49,784 nucleotides of DNA, from NCBI GenBank assembly GCA_035476635.1, contig DATILI010000279.1, positions 1 to 49,784 of the forward strand. Reading direction: 5' to 3'. The translations under genes and the position numbers were made by a program. Each line of letters begins with the position of its first letter. Positions within the stretch are counted from its first letter, which is position 1. Shown piece after piece: positions 34,116 through 43,407 of this stretch. Below the pieces are notes generated by a model. The model searched no databases. It worked only from the letters and a program-made list of their open reading frames with translations, and was not told the origin of the DNA. Origin of the DNA: DATILI01 sp035476635. Its GTDB lineage: Bacteria > Pseudomonadota > Gammaproteobacteria > Burkholderiales > Burkholderiaceae_C.

Positions 34116-35072
34116 ATGGAATTTTTCAAGATCCGACGCGACATCCCGTTCATGCGGCATGCGCTCATTTTCAACGTCATTTCATTCGCCACCTTTGCGC
34201 TGGCGGTGTTCTTCCTGTTCTCGCGCGGACTGCACCTGTCGGTGGAATTTACCGGCGGCACGCTCATGGAGGTCAGCTACACGCAGGCTGCCGACGTGCC
34301 GAAGATCCGCACCACAGTGGCGGACCTGGGTTTCAACGATGTTCAGGTGCAGAACTTCGGCACCACGCGCGACGTGCTGATTCGCATGCCCGTGCAAAAG
34401 GGCGTGACTTCGGCGCAGCAAAGCGAGAAGGTCATGGCCGCCCTCAAGGCGGGCGATCCGACGGCCAATCTGCGCCGCACCGAGTTCGTGGGCCCGCAGG
34501 TGGGCGATGAGTTGGCCACCGACGGACTCAAGGCGCTGGCCTTCGTGGTGGCCGGCATCATGCTGTACTTGGCCATGCGTTTCGAGTGGAAGTTCGCGGT
34601 TGCGGCGATCATCGCCAACCTGCATGACGTGATCATCATCCTGGGCTTCTTCGCGTTCTTCCAGTGGGAGTTCTCGCTGCCAGTGTTGGCCGCCGTGCTG
34701 GCCGTGCTGGGTTACTCGGTGAACGAATCGGTGGTCATTTTCGACCGGATCCGCGAGAACTTCCGGCGCTACCGCAAGATGACGCCGATGCAGATCATCG
34801 ACAACGCGATCACCTCGACCATCAGCCGCACCATCATCACCCATGGCTGCACCCAGATCATGGTGTTGTCGATGCTGCTGTTCGGCGGCGCCACCCTGCA
34901 TTACTTCGCCCTGGCCCTGACGATCGGCATCTGCTTTGGCATCTATTCCTCGGTGTTCGTGGCAGCGGCCATCGCGATGTGGCTGGGTATCCACCGCGAA
35001 GACCTGATCAAGGGCACCACGTCCAAGAAGGATGGGGATCCCAACGACCCGAATGCGGGCGCGACGGTCTGA
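34116..35072 (+). CDS. secF: Protein translocase subunit SecF
   Basis: The 318-residue partner of SecD has six predicted helices, the conserved VEFTGGTLMEV near residue 44, and the RND-like GYSVNESVVIFDRIREN near 205. It forms the SecDF complex with the preceding gene product. An AGGGAGCG ribosome site precedes the ATG. A DUF1631 gene follows 14 nt after its stop, close enough for cotranscription. Confidence 0.98.
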   Translation: MEFFKIRRDIPFMRHALIFNVISFATFALAVFFLFSRGLHLSVEFTGGTLMEVSYTQAADVPKIRTTVADLGFNDVQVQNFGTTRDVLIRMPVQKGVTSAQQSEKVMAALKAGDPTANLRRTEFVGPQVGDELATDGLKALAFVVAGIMLYLAMRFEWKFAVAAIIANLHDVIIILGFFAFFQWEFSLPVLAAVLAVLGYSVNESVVIFDRIRENFRRYRKMTPMQIIDNAITSTISRTIITHGCTQIMVLSMLLFGGATLHYFALALTIGICFGIYSSVFVAAAIAMWLGIHREDLIKGTTSKKDGDPNDPNAGATV

Positions 35073-35086
35073 TTCGAACCTGACGC

Positions 35087-37453
35087 ATGGCCACTTTCTC
35101 ATCGGGCTCCATGGAAAAACAGCTGGCGCGCCAGACGCGCGAGCGTTTTGTGGCAGATGCCAGCCGGGCCTTGATAGAGATCGGTACGGCGGTGCAGGAG
35201 CATTTGCTGCGGCTCCTGGACCAGCCCTCCAACCTGCGAGAAATGCAGAATCGCCGCGATGCCTGGACCTTGTACCAGCAGCATCGGCAGGCGTGGCTGG
35301 ACGGTACGCTCAGGGCCTGGCAGCGTGCGCTGCAGCCGCAGACGGCAACTGCCAAGGCGCGCCTGAGCGAGCCGAGCCTCGAGTTACTGGGCGATGAGGT
35401 CATGGAGAACAAGATCCTCGCCTCCCGCCTGGGGCGCGCCGTCCTCGAAAGAGTCGTCGGTGAGTTCGACGATGTGCGGGTTCGCCTGGAGTACCTTGAA
35501 GGCGAGGACTTGCCGGAGCACGACATCCTGCGGCCCGAGGTGCTGGCCTTGCTCACCGTGGAGCAGTGGGCCGGCTCCGGCTTGCCGCGCACCGCGCTGC
35601 AAACCGTGGGTGACTTGATCCAGACGGACTTCGCCGAGCTTTTGCTGAAGGCTTACCAAAAGAGCAATGAGTTCCTGATCGGCCGTGGCGTGATGCCGCA
35701 GATCGATCTGCATGCGCGGGTCAAGCGGCCGGTGTCCAGCGAGCCGCCGCATATCAGTCGCAGCGCCGCGCTGTCCACCCCGCGCCAGCCGCCGGGCAGA
35801 GCGCCGGGAAGAGCACCGGATAGCGGCGGTCATAGCTCGGGCGGCAAGCTCGATACTGGTGGTGGGATGGCCGCGCAGGGCCGTCGCCCACCTTATGGCG
35901 GTGCGCAGGACGAAACGCGCATGATGACGAACACGACGCCGCTGGCGCGCGCGCGCATGCGTGCCCAGGGCGTAATCGGGCAACTCAAGCGCTTGCTGAT
36001 CGACAACGTCGCTGACTACGACGTGACCTCTCACCAGCAGGCATCGCCCGCGTTGGCCCAGGCCCTGGCCGCAAGGCCGATGGCGCGTGGCCCGGTCGGG
36101 TATGCCGGTGGTGCGGCTGCGGCGGGCCATACTGTGGTCGAGGACTACAGTCCCGCAGGGCTTGCGCAGGTCGCCGGTTCGCTGCGTGACCACACGGCCG
36201 AACTCAAGAAAAAGGCTTCTACAGCCTCCGAGAAGGCGACGATCGAGGTGGTGGCGCTGATGTTCCAGAGCATCCTGGCCGAGGAGCGCATTCCGCCATC
36301 CGTGCGGGTCTGGTTTGCGCGCTTGCAGGTGCCGGTATTGCGTGTCGCGCTGGCCGAGCCGGAATTCTTCGGTACGGTCAACCATCCGGCACGCCAGCTG
36401 ATCGACCGTATGGGATCTTGCGTCATGGGCTTCGACGCCAGTGCGATCGGCGGCACGGCGCTCGAATCGGAAATCAGGCGCGTGGTGCAAGTCATCGAGC
36501 AGTACCCCGAGACGGGCAAGCGTGTCTTCCAGTTGGTCTATGAGGAATTCCAGAAATTCCTCTCGAAGTTCCTGACCGAAAAGGGGGCAACGCAAAAAGT
36601 CGTGAGCGTGGCCCAGCAGGTCGAGCAAAAAGAAACCTTGGCCATCCAGTACACGATCGAGCTGCGCAACATGCTCAAGGATGTTCCGGTGCGCAGCGAA
36701 ATCCGGGACTTCCTGTTCAAGGTCTGGGCCGAGGTGTTGGCGCTGGCCGCAATCCGCAGCGGCGCCCAGCATGCCGATACCGTGGCCTTGAAGAAGGCCG
36801 CCACCGACCTGCTCTGGGCCGCCAGCGCCAAGCCCAACCGCAGCGACCGGGCCCGTGTGATCCAGGATCTGCCCCAATTGCTGGTGCGGCTGCGCCAGGG
36901 CATGACCTTGCTGGGCCTGGACACCACCAAACAGGAGGGGCACCTCAAGGTCATCAGCGATACGCTTGCGGACGCCTTCCTGTCCAAGACAGAAGCGATT
37001 CCGCAAGCACGGATCGAGGCCATGGCCAAGCGGCTGGCCAATCTTGAGGATTTTGTGAGCGACGACGGCATGGGCGATTTGCCGCTGGACGCCGAGAGCA
37101 TCGAACTGATGCTGGGTATCGACGCCTCGTCCATCAATGTGGTGGCCGACGGTGGCTCCAAGCCCACCGATGCCATGACCGCCTGGGCACTGGAGTTGCA
37201 GCCGGGCCACTGGTTCACGCTGGAGCACAACGGCAAGGTCAAGCAGGTGCAGTTCGCTTGGCGCAGCGACCGCAAGCAGCTGCACCTTTTTGCGGCCATG
37301 GACGGCAGCAGCTATCTGATACAGATTCGGCGGCTTGCGGCTTACCTGCAGGCCGGTCTGCTGCTACCCCAAGAGGAAGAGGCGTTGACATTGCGCGCCA
37401 CGCGCAATGCGCTGGCCAAGCTGGATGCGAATCCCGAACGCTTACTGAACTAA
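35087..37453 (+). CDS. DUF1631 family protein
   Basis: The 788-residue protein belongs to the large, mainly helical DUF1631 family found in proteobacteria; no biochemical function is known to me. Features include an N-terminal helical region, a low-complexity glycine/proline/arginine stretch at about 215-285, and a central block with the family-typical VPVLRVALAEPEFFGTVNHPARQLIDRMG near 417-445 (two adjoining conserved segments). A C-terminal beta-rich part includes LQPGHWFTLEHNGKVKQVQFAW near 703, which resembles a PilZ-like or small barrel fold. That resemblance is weak and is my inference. No signal peptide or membrane helix is seen. The name 'thymidine phosphorylase' sometimes attached to relatives is unsupported. 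Confidence 0.85.
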   Translation: MATFSSGSMEKQLARQTRERFVADASRALIEIGTAVQEHLLRLLDQPSNLREMQNRRDAWTLYQQHRQAWLDGTLRAWQRALQPQTATAKARLSEPSLELLGDEVMENKILASRLGRAVLERVVGEFDDVRVRLEYLEGEDLPEHDILRPEVLALLTVEQWAGSGLPRTALQTVGDLIQTDFAELLLKAYQKSNEFLIGRGVMPQIDLHARVKRPVSSEPPHISRSAALSTPRQPPGRAPGRAPDSGGHSSGGKLDTGGGMAAQGRRPPYGGAQDETRMMTNTTPLARARMRAQGVIGQLKRLLIDNVADYDVTSHQQASPALAQALAARPMARGPVGYAGGAAAAGHTVVEDYSPAGLAQVAGSLRDHTAELKKKASTASEKATIEVVALMFQSILAEERIPPSVRVWFARLQVPVLRVALAEPEFFGTVNHPARQLIDRMGSCVMGFDASAIGGTALESEIRRVVQVIEQYPETGKRVFQLVYEEFQKFLSKFLTEKGATQKVVSVAQQVEQKETLAIQYTIELRNMLKDVPVRSEIRDFLFKVWAEVLALAAIRSGAQHADTVALKKAATDLLWAASAKPNRSDRARVIQDLPQLLVRLRQGMTLLGLDTTKQEGHLKVISDTLADAFLSKTEAIPQARIEAMAKRLANLEDFVSDDGMGDLPLDAESIELMLGIDASSINVVADGGSKPTDAMTAWALELQPGHWFTLEHNGKVKQVQFAWRSDRKQLHLFAAMDGSSYLIQIRRLAAYLQAGLLLPQEEEALTLRATRNALAKLDANPERLLN

Positions 37454-37470
37454 GCGACCTTGGGACTAGG

Positions 37471-37971
37471 CTAGTGCGCGACGCGATCCGATGCGTCGTC
37501 GCAAAGCTCGTCGAGCACGAGCGCGTCGGGCTCTTCTCCGAAACTCCAGTAGACCATCAGCACCACGACCTTGAGGTCGTCCAGCGCAATCGGGTCGCCG
37601 CGCGCGGCCATGGCACGGTCCACGACGATCTCGCGCATGGTGGCCGGCAAGACGCCGGCACTTTCGAGAAAACTCAAGAAACCCAGGCATTCGGCGCCAA
37701 GGTGGTCCTGTTCGGCGATCGAATACACACGCTGGCTGTGCGGTGACTGCTGCAGAACGGCGGGCGCGCGGTCAATGGCGGATGCTGCGGTGGAGGTGGT
37801 GCGGCCCGCGCTCTGCGCAGCCAGGTTCAGCCCGTCGAGCCAAGCCAACGCCTCCTGGATTTCCTCGGCCTCGAAGCCGACAGCGCTCAACTTGCGCCCC
37901 AGCTGATGCAGCTCGGGGCAAGCGTCGCCTCTCCAGTAATTTTCGTAGACGAACACCAGCACGTCGATCAT
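37471..37971 (-). CDS. smg: Smg/DUF494 family protein
   Basis: The 166-residue protein starts MIDVLVFVYENYW and continues with QLGRKLSAVGFEAEEIQEALAWLDGL, both diagnostic of Smg. The family is widely conserved beside dprA and def/fmt but has no assigned biochemical role. Here it lies 43 nt downstream of dprA on the same strand, as in E. coli. The C-terminal YWSFGEEPDALVLDELCDD is also typical. Confidence 0.93.
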   Translation of the reverse strand: MIDVLVFVYENYWRGDACPELHQLGRKLSAVGFEAEEIQEALAWLDGLNLAAQSAGRTTSTAASAIDRAPAVLQQSPHSQRVYSIAEQDHLGAECLGFLSFLESAGVLPATMREIVVDRAMAARGDPIALDDLKVVVLMVYWSFGEEPDALVLDELCDDASDRVAH

Positions 37972-38014
37972 GGCCCCAATATAGCGCAGAACGCCGGAAG
38001 CTGGAAAAGTGGTT

Positions 38015-39199
38015 TTAGGCGGTTCCGACGCGCTGAAACAAGCCGCCGGGCAGGCGCGCCACGTCGCCGCTCAACTCAAGCTCCAGCAAGCGGACTTGCA
38101 ATTGCGCCGCGTCCATGCCGGTGCGGGCGACCAGTGCATCGAGGCTGACTGGATCGAAACCCAGCTGGGCCAGTAGCTCGCTTTGCGCAGTTCCCGCTTC
38201 GGGTTGGTGATCGGCCTGCCGCGCCTGGGGCCGCGCACCTGGCGCGGCAGGTACTTTCAGTTCTTCCAGCACGTCTTGCGCCGACTCCACCAGCTTGGCC
38301 CCTTGCTTGATCAACGCATGGCAGCCGCACGATTGAGGGGAATGGATTGAGCCGGGGACCGCGAATACGTCCCGGCCCTGCTCCGACGCCATGCGGGCGG
38401 TGATCAGCGAGCCGGAGCGCAGCGCTGCCTCTACCACCAGTGTGGCCTGGGAAAGACCCGAAATGATCCGGTTGCGCTTGGGGAAATTTTCGGCCAGCGC
38501 GGGCGTTCCCAAGGGAAATTCGCTGAGCAGCAGGCCCTGTTGCGCGATGCGGTGCGCCAACTCCAGGTGCCTCTTGGGATAAACGCGGTCCAGGCCGGTG
38601 CCCACCACGGCAATCGTGGCGAGCGGGTTCGCGCCTGGGCTGGCGCCGTCCAGCGCGCCTTGGTGGGCGGCGCCGTCGACGCCGAGCGCCAGGCCGGAAA
38701 CCACGGTCAGCCCTGCCTCACTCAAGGCCTTGGCAAACTCGCGTGCATTGAATTCACCCTGCGGCGTGGGATTGCGGCTACCGACAATGGCGATGTTGCG
38801 TGAAATGTCACCGATCCAATCCTGCGCATCACCGCCGCCATCACGCGCAAAGGCCGGGCACACGCCCATTGCGTAGAGCATCAGCGGCGGATCCTCGATG
38901 TTCAGCAGAGAGCCCGGAAATCGTGCGTCGCCAATGGTCATGATCGCCCGATGGCCGCCCGTGGCGTCGGGCGTTGACAGCCATTGGTGGGTGGTCTCCA
39001 GCAAGTTGGCGATTCCAGGCGGCTCCGACAGCAAGGCGGTGGCCTGCGCCGGCCCCACCACCTGGCGCAGAGCCGAAGCGGGCTGCGCAAAGATGGCCTG
39101 CGGCAGGCCGAAGGCCGCGAGCAGCTTTCGCGCTGTACCGTTCCCGATTCCGGTACTCAGCGTCAGGCGCAGCCAGGCCGCGAGCTCATCAAGCTCCAT
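38015..39199 (-). CDS. dprA: DNA-processing protein DprA
   Basis: DprA binds incoming single-stranded DNA in natural transformation and loads RecA. The 394-residue product has an N-terminal SAM-like helical part and a central Rossmann domain with NIAIVGSRNPTPQG, SGLALGVDGAAHQGAL, TIAVVGTGLDRVYPKRH and LLSEFPLGTPALAENFPKRN. It ends in a winged-helix domain (QLGFDPVSLDALVARTGM). I start it at ATG 39199 (MELDELAAWLRL), the usual N-terminus; a longer frame to 39286 is not family-like. It lies 34 nt after the LysM gene and upstream of smg. Confidence 0.96.
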   Translation of the reverse strand: MELDELAAWLRLTLSTGIGNGTARKLLAAFGLPQAIFAQPASALRQVVGPAQATALLSEPPGIANLLETTHQWLSTPDATGGHRAIMTIGDARFPGSLLNIEDPPLMLYAMGVCPAFARDGGGDAQDWIGDISRNIAIVGSRNPTPQGEFNAREFAKALSEAGLTVVSGLALGVDGAAHQGALDGASPGANPLATIAVVGTGLDRVYPKRHLELAHRIAQQGLLLSEFPLGTPALAENFPKRNRIISGLSQATLVVEAALRSGSLITARMASEQGRDVFAVPGSIHSPQSCGCHALIKQGAKLVESAQDVLEELKVPAAPGARPQARQADHQPEAGTAQSELLAQLGFDPVSLDALVARTGMDAAQLQVRLLELELSGDVARLPGGLFQRVGTA

Positions 39200-39233
39200 C
39201 GATGAAGGCCAGGAGATTCGTGGCGGGCGTCGA

Positions 39234-40451
39234 TTAACGCGGATTGACCAGGCGGTCGCCGACCTTGACGCCGGACTTGATTTCAAGAATCAAGGCGTAG
39301 GAAACCTTCTCGAACGGACGGAACACCATCAGCAATCCGTTGCGCTCGTCGGGCAGCTTGATCATTGGTCGCGCGGGGTCGGTTTTGTCGACGACCCGGC
39401 CGCCGTCGCTCAGGATGGCCATGACATGGCCGCTTTCGATGCCGTCCTTGGTGCCGCGGTTGATGGCCACCACCTGGTTCTGGGCCGCATTCGCCACCAC
39501 GCTGCTGCCGTAGATCGACACGATGCGCGCACCTTCGATTTGCATGGCCGGGGCGCGCGGGGCGTAGCTTTGCAGTTGGCGGGGAGGCTCGGGCAGCAGC
39601 CGGTCGCCAACGCGCATTTCTTCCTTGCCCGCAACGATGTCGATGGTGGCCGGGACCACATCTATCTGGACCTTGCCGTCCTTGTCCTTGGTTTCCTGGG
39701 TGGATTCGCTGCGCGCCAGCGATGCCTTGCCCACATATTGGGCCTCATAGCCCAGGATTTCTCCTGTGCCGGGGTCCTTCAGGGGTGTTGCGTTGCGGAA
39801 AACGCGGTAGTCCAGCGGCTTGCCGGGGGCGTCGCTCAACGGGGCGGAGGCGTCGCCGCGCGCATAGGCGCGATTGCCGCGCGTAATGAGCACGCGTTCT
39901 TCTTGCGTTGCAACAATGCGTGGCGCTTTTGCGTACGCGATCTCGTCCACCACGATGGGCTCGGCCAGGAAGGGCTCGATCAGGTGGGTCTTCAGGGTGG
40001 GGATGGCACTGTCGGCCAGGGATTCGTAACGTGTGCGCGGCGATACGCGAATGGTTTGGGTCGGAATGTTTCCGGCGCCCTGGGGAGTGCCTGCCCGCAA
40101 GCGCGCGCGGCCGTCTTTTTTCTCGAGGTAAAGCTGTTGGCCCGGATAGATCAGGTGCGGGTTGCGGATGTCCTCCATATTCATGCCCCACAGTTCGGGC
40201 CAGCGCCATGGGCTTTGGAGGAACAAGCCAGAGATACCCCACAAAGTGTCGCCGCGCTTGACGGTGTAGCTGTCTGGCGCGTTTGGCGCCAGTTCACTCA
40301 AGGGCACACCGAGTTGGGCCACCTGCTCGGCGGTGGCGCGCTGCGCCGGCGCTATGGGAAAATTCTGGGCGGAAACCGCGCCGGCTCCCAGCATGCCGGC
40401 TAGTACCGCCGCAGCGACCGCTCCCGTCCTACACTTGATCTTTTCTTGCAT
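39234..40451 (-). CDS. Exported LysM-domain protein
   Basis: The 405-residue protein has a signal peptide (GAVAAAVLAGMLGAGAVSAQ, cleavage after SAQ or nearby) and one LysM peptidoglycan-binding domain directly after it (SYTVKRGDTLWGISG to NPHLIYPGQQLYL, about 60-115). The remaining 290 residues are beta-rich and without a motif I recognise as catalytic. The gene between dprA and the divergent def is characteristic of betaproteobacteria. I start it at ATG 40451, which gives the signal peptide; upstream codons in frame would place extra residues before it. It is probably a periplasmic cell-wall-binding structural or regulatory factor. Confidence 0.9.
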   Translation of the reverse strand: MQEKIKCRTGAVAAAVLAGMLGAGAVSAQNFPIAPAQRATAEQVAQLGVPLSELAPNAPDSYTVKRGDTLWGISGLFLQSPWRWPELWGMNMEDIRNPHLIYPGQQLYLEKKDGRARLRAGTPQGAGNIPTQTIRVSPRTRYESLADSAIPTLKTHLIEPFLAEPIVVDEIAYAKAPRIVATQEERVLITRGNRAYARGDASAPLSDAPGKPLDYRVFRNATPLKDPGTGEILGYEAQYVGKASLARSESTQETKDKDGKVQIDVVPATIDIVAGKEEMRVGDRLLPEPPRQLQSYAPRAPAMQIEGARIVSIYGSSVVANAAQNQVVAINRGTKDGIESGHVMAILSDGGRVVDKTDPARPMIKLPDERNGLLMVFRPFEKVSYALILEIKSGVKVGDRLVNPR

Positions 40452-40631
40452 TGCAAAGCCCCTGGGCTGGTGCCGGGGAGCTTGCCGAACGGCTTGGAAT
40501 CCCGGCGAAAATCTTGACAAATTACACACGATTTTGCGCTCAAGCCCTTGATTGAGCAACGAATATTGGCTTGCGAGCCTGCGAGCGCCCGCAAAAGTGG
40601 CGAAAATAGCGACATCTTTTTCGAGTTCCCC
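40452..40631. promoter_or_regulatory. Divergent promoter region between the LysM gene and def
   Basis: This 180-bp region separates divergent start codons. It is AT-rich around 40510-40535, with a good -35-like TTGACA on the plus strand (40514-40519) but no convincing -10 at the right distance. GCTCAA and TTGAGC arms form an inverted repeat at 40538-40557. Confidence 0.4.
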
Positions 40632-41144
40632 ATGGCTTTACTCCCGATTCTTTGCTATCCCGATCCCAAGCTGCACAAGGTTGCCAAGCCGGTGCGCGCA
40701 GTCGATGCCCGTATCCAGGAACTGGTCACCGACATGCTGGAGACCATGTATGACGCCAGCGGCATCGGGCTGGCCGCAACCCAGGTCGACGTGCATGAGC
40801 GGGTGATCGTGATCGACGTTTCCGAAGAGCGCAACGAACCGTTGGTGCTGATCAATCCTGAAATCACCTGGGCCAGCGCAGAAAAACAACAGAGTGACGA
40901 AGGCTGCCTGTCCGTTCCGGGGATTTACGATGGCGTCGAGCGCGCGGCGCAAATCAAGGTGGTGGCGCTGGACCGCGATGGCCAGTCTCGCGAGATCCAG
41001 GCGAAAGGCCTGCTGGCCGTGTGCATCCAGCATGAGATGGACCATCTGATTGGCAAGGTGTTTGTGGAATACCTGTCGCCCTTGAAGCGCAATCGCATCA
41101 AGACCAAAATGATCAAGGCGAAGCGGGACGCGGTCAGGGCCTGA
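40632..41144 (+). CDS. def: Peptide deformylase
   Basis: The enzyme removes the N-formyl group from nascent proteins in the cytosol with a metal ion, usually Fe(II). The 170-residue protein shows all three signatures: GIGLAATQV (44-52), EGCLSVPG (88-95, metal-binding cysteine) and QHEMDHLIG (132-140, two histidine ligands and catalytic glutamate). I start it at ATG 40632 (MALLPILCYPDPKLHKVA); the frame is open 84 nt further but the extension is not family-like. Unlike the classic pair, fmt does not follow directly: a lipoprotein gene intervenes. Confidence 0.97.
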   Translation: MALLPILCYPDPKLHKVAKPVRAVDARIQELVTDMLETMYDASGIGLAATQVDVHERVIVIDVSEERNEPLVLINPEITWASAEKQQSDEGCLSVPGIYDGVERAAQIKVVALDRDGQSREIQAKGLLAVCIQHEMDHLIGKVFVEYLSPLKRNRIKTKMIKAKRDAVRA

Positions 41145-41191
41145 GCACCGAGTGCCTGGCTACCAACCCGGCGCCAGTCAGGAGAAAAACC

Positions 41192-41677
41192 ATGCGAGCA
41201 CTTATTTCCATCGGATCGGTAGCGGCCGTCCTGGCCGCATTGGCCGGCTGCGCCTTGAATCCGTTCGCCGTTACTCCCGGGATGTCGCGTGAACAAGTGG
41301 TCTCCAAACTGGGCAAGCCGAGCAACGCCATCGCGGTCAGCGCGGGCGAGCGCCTGCAGTATTCGCTGCAACCCTCGGGACGGTTCGCCGTCATGGTGGA
41401 CCTGGATTCCGCAGGCCGCGTGATCCAGGCGCGCCAGGTACTGACCCTTGCGGAGTTCTCGCGCATCGAGCTGGGCAAGTGGACGCGCGGTGACATCGAG
41501 CGCGAGTTCGGCCGGCCAGCCATGGTGGACCATGTCACGGCCTGGAAGGGCGATGTCATGACCTACCGCTGGTCCGATGGCAGCGACATGTTCTTCTGGG
41601 TCTACCTCGATGGCCAGGGCGTGGTCCAGCGCACGCAGCAAGGCATGGAGTTCTACAACGCTCCGGACCGGATGTAG
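41192..41677 (+). CDS. BamE/SmpA-like outer-membrane lipoprotein
   Basis: The 161-residue protein has a lipoprotein signal with lipobox LAGC (cysteine at residue 20) and two BamE/OmlA-like halves. The first is TPGMSREQVVSKLGKPS (28-44) with a following beta sheet; the second is WTRGDIEREFGRPA (about 97-110). BamE-like domains occur in outer-membrane assembly and in other envelope lipoproteins; this double-domain form is not BamE itself. It has a good ribosome site (CAGGAG) and lies between def and fmt, 12 nt before fmt, so it is probably cotranscribed. Confidence 0.82.
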   Translation: MRALISIGSVAAVLAALAGCALNPFAVTPGMSREQVVSKLGKPSNAIAVSAGERLQYSLQPSGRFAVMVDLDSAGRVIQARQVLTLAEFSRIELGKWTRGDIEREFGRPAMVDHVTAWKGDVMTYRWSDGSDMFFWVYLDGQGVVQRTQQGMEFYNAPDRM

Positions 41678-41689
41678 GGCCCTAGTCCG

Positions 41690-42667
41690 ATGCGCGTCAT
41701 ATTCGCCGGTACGCCCGAATTTGCCCGAACCGCACTGCAGCACCTGCATGCCGCCGGCTTCACCATCGCCCTGGTATTGACCCAGCCAGACCGGCCAGCG
41801 GGCCGCGGCATGAAGCTGCAGGAGTCTGCCGTCAAGCAGCTGGCGCTGAGCCATGACATTCCCGTTGCGCAGCCGCGCAGCCTGCGCCTGGACGGCAAGT
41901 ATCCGGACGATGCGTATGCCGCGCGCGCCGCCATTGAAGCGGCGCAGGCCGACGTCATGGTGGTCGCGGCCTACGGGCTGATCCTGCCGCAGTGGGTACT
42001 TGATGCGCCGCCGCGGGGATGCCTGAATATCCATGCCTCCTTGCTGCCGCGCTGGCGCGGCGCCGCGCCGATCCATCGCGCCATCGAAGCCGGTGACACG
42101 CAGACCGGCATCACCATCATGCAGATGGACGCCGGGCTGGACACTGGCGACATGCTGCTCGTGGAAAAGCTCCCCATTGCTGCGGCCGACACCACGGGCA
42201 CGTTGCACGACAAGCTCGCCGTCTTGGGCGGCCGCCTCATCGTTGAGGCGCTGGAGATCGCGGCCTGCGGTGGCTTGCCACGGACGAAGCAGCCCGAAGC
42301 GGGCGTGACCTATGCGCACAAGATCGAGAAAGCCGAGGCGGCCGTCGATTGGTCTTTGCCCGCCGAAGTGATTGAGCGGCGTGTCCGCGCGTTCGACCCT
42401 TTCCCTGGCGCATTCACGCAACTCGGCGCGGAGGTCGTGAAGCTATGGCGTTGTGAGGTAGAAGAGCGAGAAGAGCGCGAGCCGCTGCAGGCAAGCCCCG
42501 GCACGATCCTGCAAGCGGATGCGGCGGGCGTGCGCGTGGCTTGCGGCCAGGACGTATTGCGTTTCACAGAGCTGCAGCGTGCCGGCGGCAAGCGCCTGGG
42601 CGCGGCAGACTTCTTGCGCGGCTTCACGCTCGCACCGGGCATGATTTTCGAGAAACTGGATCGCTAG
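41690..42667 (+). CDS. fmt: Methionyl-tRNA formyltransferase
   Basis: Fmt formylates initiator Met-tRNA using 10-formyltetrahydrofolate. The 325-residue protein begins MRVIFAGTPEFA and carries the catalytic N/H/D set: LNIHASLLPRWRGAAPIHRAI (Asn and His near 108-110) and a later aspartate in MDAGLDTGDML near 146. The C-terminal tRNA-binding domain follows, with ending GFTLAPGMIFEKL. Its TAG stop shares one base with the GTG start of the azlC gene, so the export genes are in the same transcript. Confidence 0.97.
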   Translation: MRVIFAGTPEFARTALQHLHAAGFTIALVLTQPDRPAGRGMKLQESAVKQLALSHDIPVAQPRSLRLDGKYPDDAYAARAAIEAAQADVMVVAAYGLILPQWVLDAPPRGCLNIHASLLPRWRGAAPIHRAIEAGDTQTGITIMQMDAGLDTGDMLLVEKLPIAAADTTGTLHDKLAVLGGRLIVEALEIAACGGLPRTKQPEAGVTYAHKIEKAEAAVDWSLPAEVIERRVRAFDPFPGAFTQLGAEVVKLWRCEVEEREEREPLQASPGTILQADAAGVRVACGQDVLRFTELQRAGGKRLGAADFLRGFTLAPGMIFEKLDR

Positions 42668-43407
42668 TGTTTTTCCTCCGTTCCCATTACACCCAACCGG
42701 AATTCAAAGCCGGCGCGCGCGATATGTGGCCCCAGGCACCGGGCATTGCCGCGTGGGGGCTGATGACCGGCGTTGCGATGGTCAAGTCGGGCATGAGCGT
42801 GTTCGAATCCCTGCTGATGGCCTTGCTGGTGTTTGCCGGCAGCTCGCAGCTAGCCTCCATTCCCTTGATCGTGGCCGGCGCGCCGCTCTGGGTGATCCTG
42901 GCGACGGGTTTTTGCGTGAACCTGCGCTTTGTCGTATTCAGCCTGCACCTGCGGCCTTACCTCATGCATTTGCCCTTGTGGCAGCGGCTCACCCACGGCT
43001 ACCTTACGGCTGATTTGAGTTACGTGCTCTTCACCAAACGCTTTCCCAAGCCGGCGCGCGAGCGCTCGCAGCAGCGTGCCCAGGAGGCGTATCTGGCGGG
43101 CAACTGCTGCGTCAATTGGTCCAGCTGGGTTGGCGCCAGCGTGGTCGGCGTGGCGCTGGCCAATTTCATTCCCACGCGGTGGGGGCTGGGCTTTGCCGGC
43201 ATTCTGTGCCTGGTGGGCATCCTGTGCTCGCTGGCCAGCACCCGGCTGCGCATTGTCTCGGCCGCCGTGGCCGGGGCGGCGGCGGTCGCGGCCTACGCGT
43301 TGCCCTTGAAGCTCAACATCGTGGTGGCGATCGCGGCGGCCGTGCTGCTGTGCCTGACACTGGAACGGCGGCCACCGCCACCGGCCGTGCAGGGAGAAGC
43401 GGCATGA
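42667..43407 (+). CDS. azlC: AzlC-family branched-chain amino acid exporter, large subunit
   Basis: The 246-residue membrane protein starts with GTG 42667, which uses the last base of the fmt stop codon. It has about six to seven helices and the AzlC opening FKAGARDMWPQAPGIAAWGLMTGVAM, the helix-2 GSSQLASIPL-type segment (AGSSQLASIPLIVAGAPLW) and FCVNLRFVVFSLHLRPYL. AzlC pairs with AzlD (YgaZ/YgaH in E. coli) to export branched-chain amino acids or analogues. The azlD gene follows with a 4-nt overlap, so the complete transporter is present. Confidence 0.92.
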   Translation: MFFLRSHYTQPEFKAGARDMWPQAPGIAAWGLMTGVAMVKSGMSVFESLLMALLVFAGSSQLASIPLIVAGAPLWVILATGFCVNLRFVVFSLHLRPYLMHLPLWQRLTHGYLTADLSYVLFTKRFPKPARERSQQRAQEAYLAGNCCVNWSSWVGASVVGVALANFIPTRWGLGFAGILCLVGILCSLASTRLRIVSAAVAGAAAVAAYALPLKLNIVVAIAAAVLLCLTLERRPPPPAVQGEAA

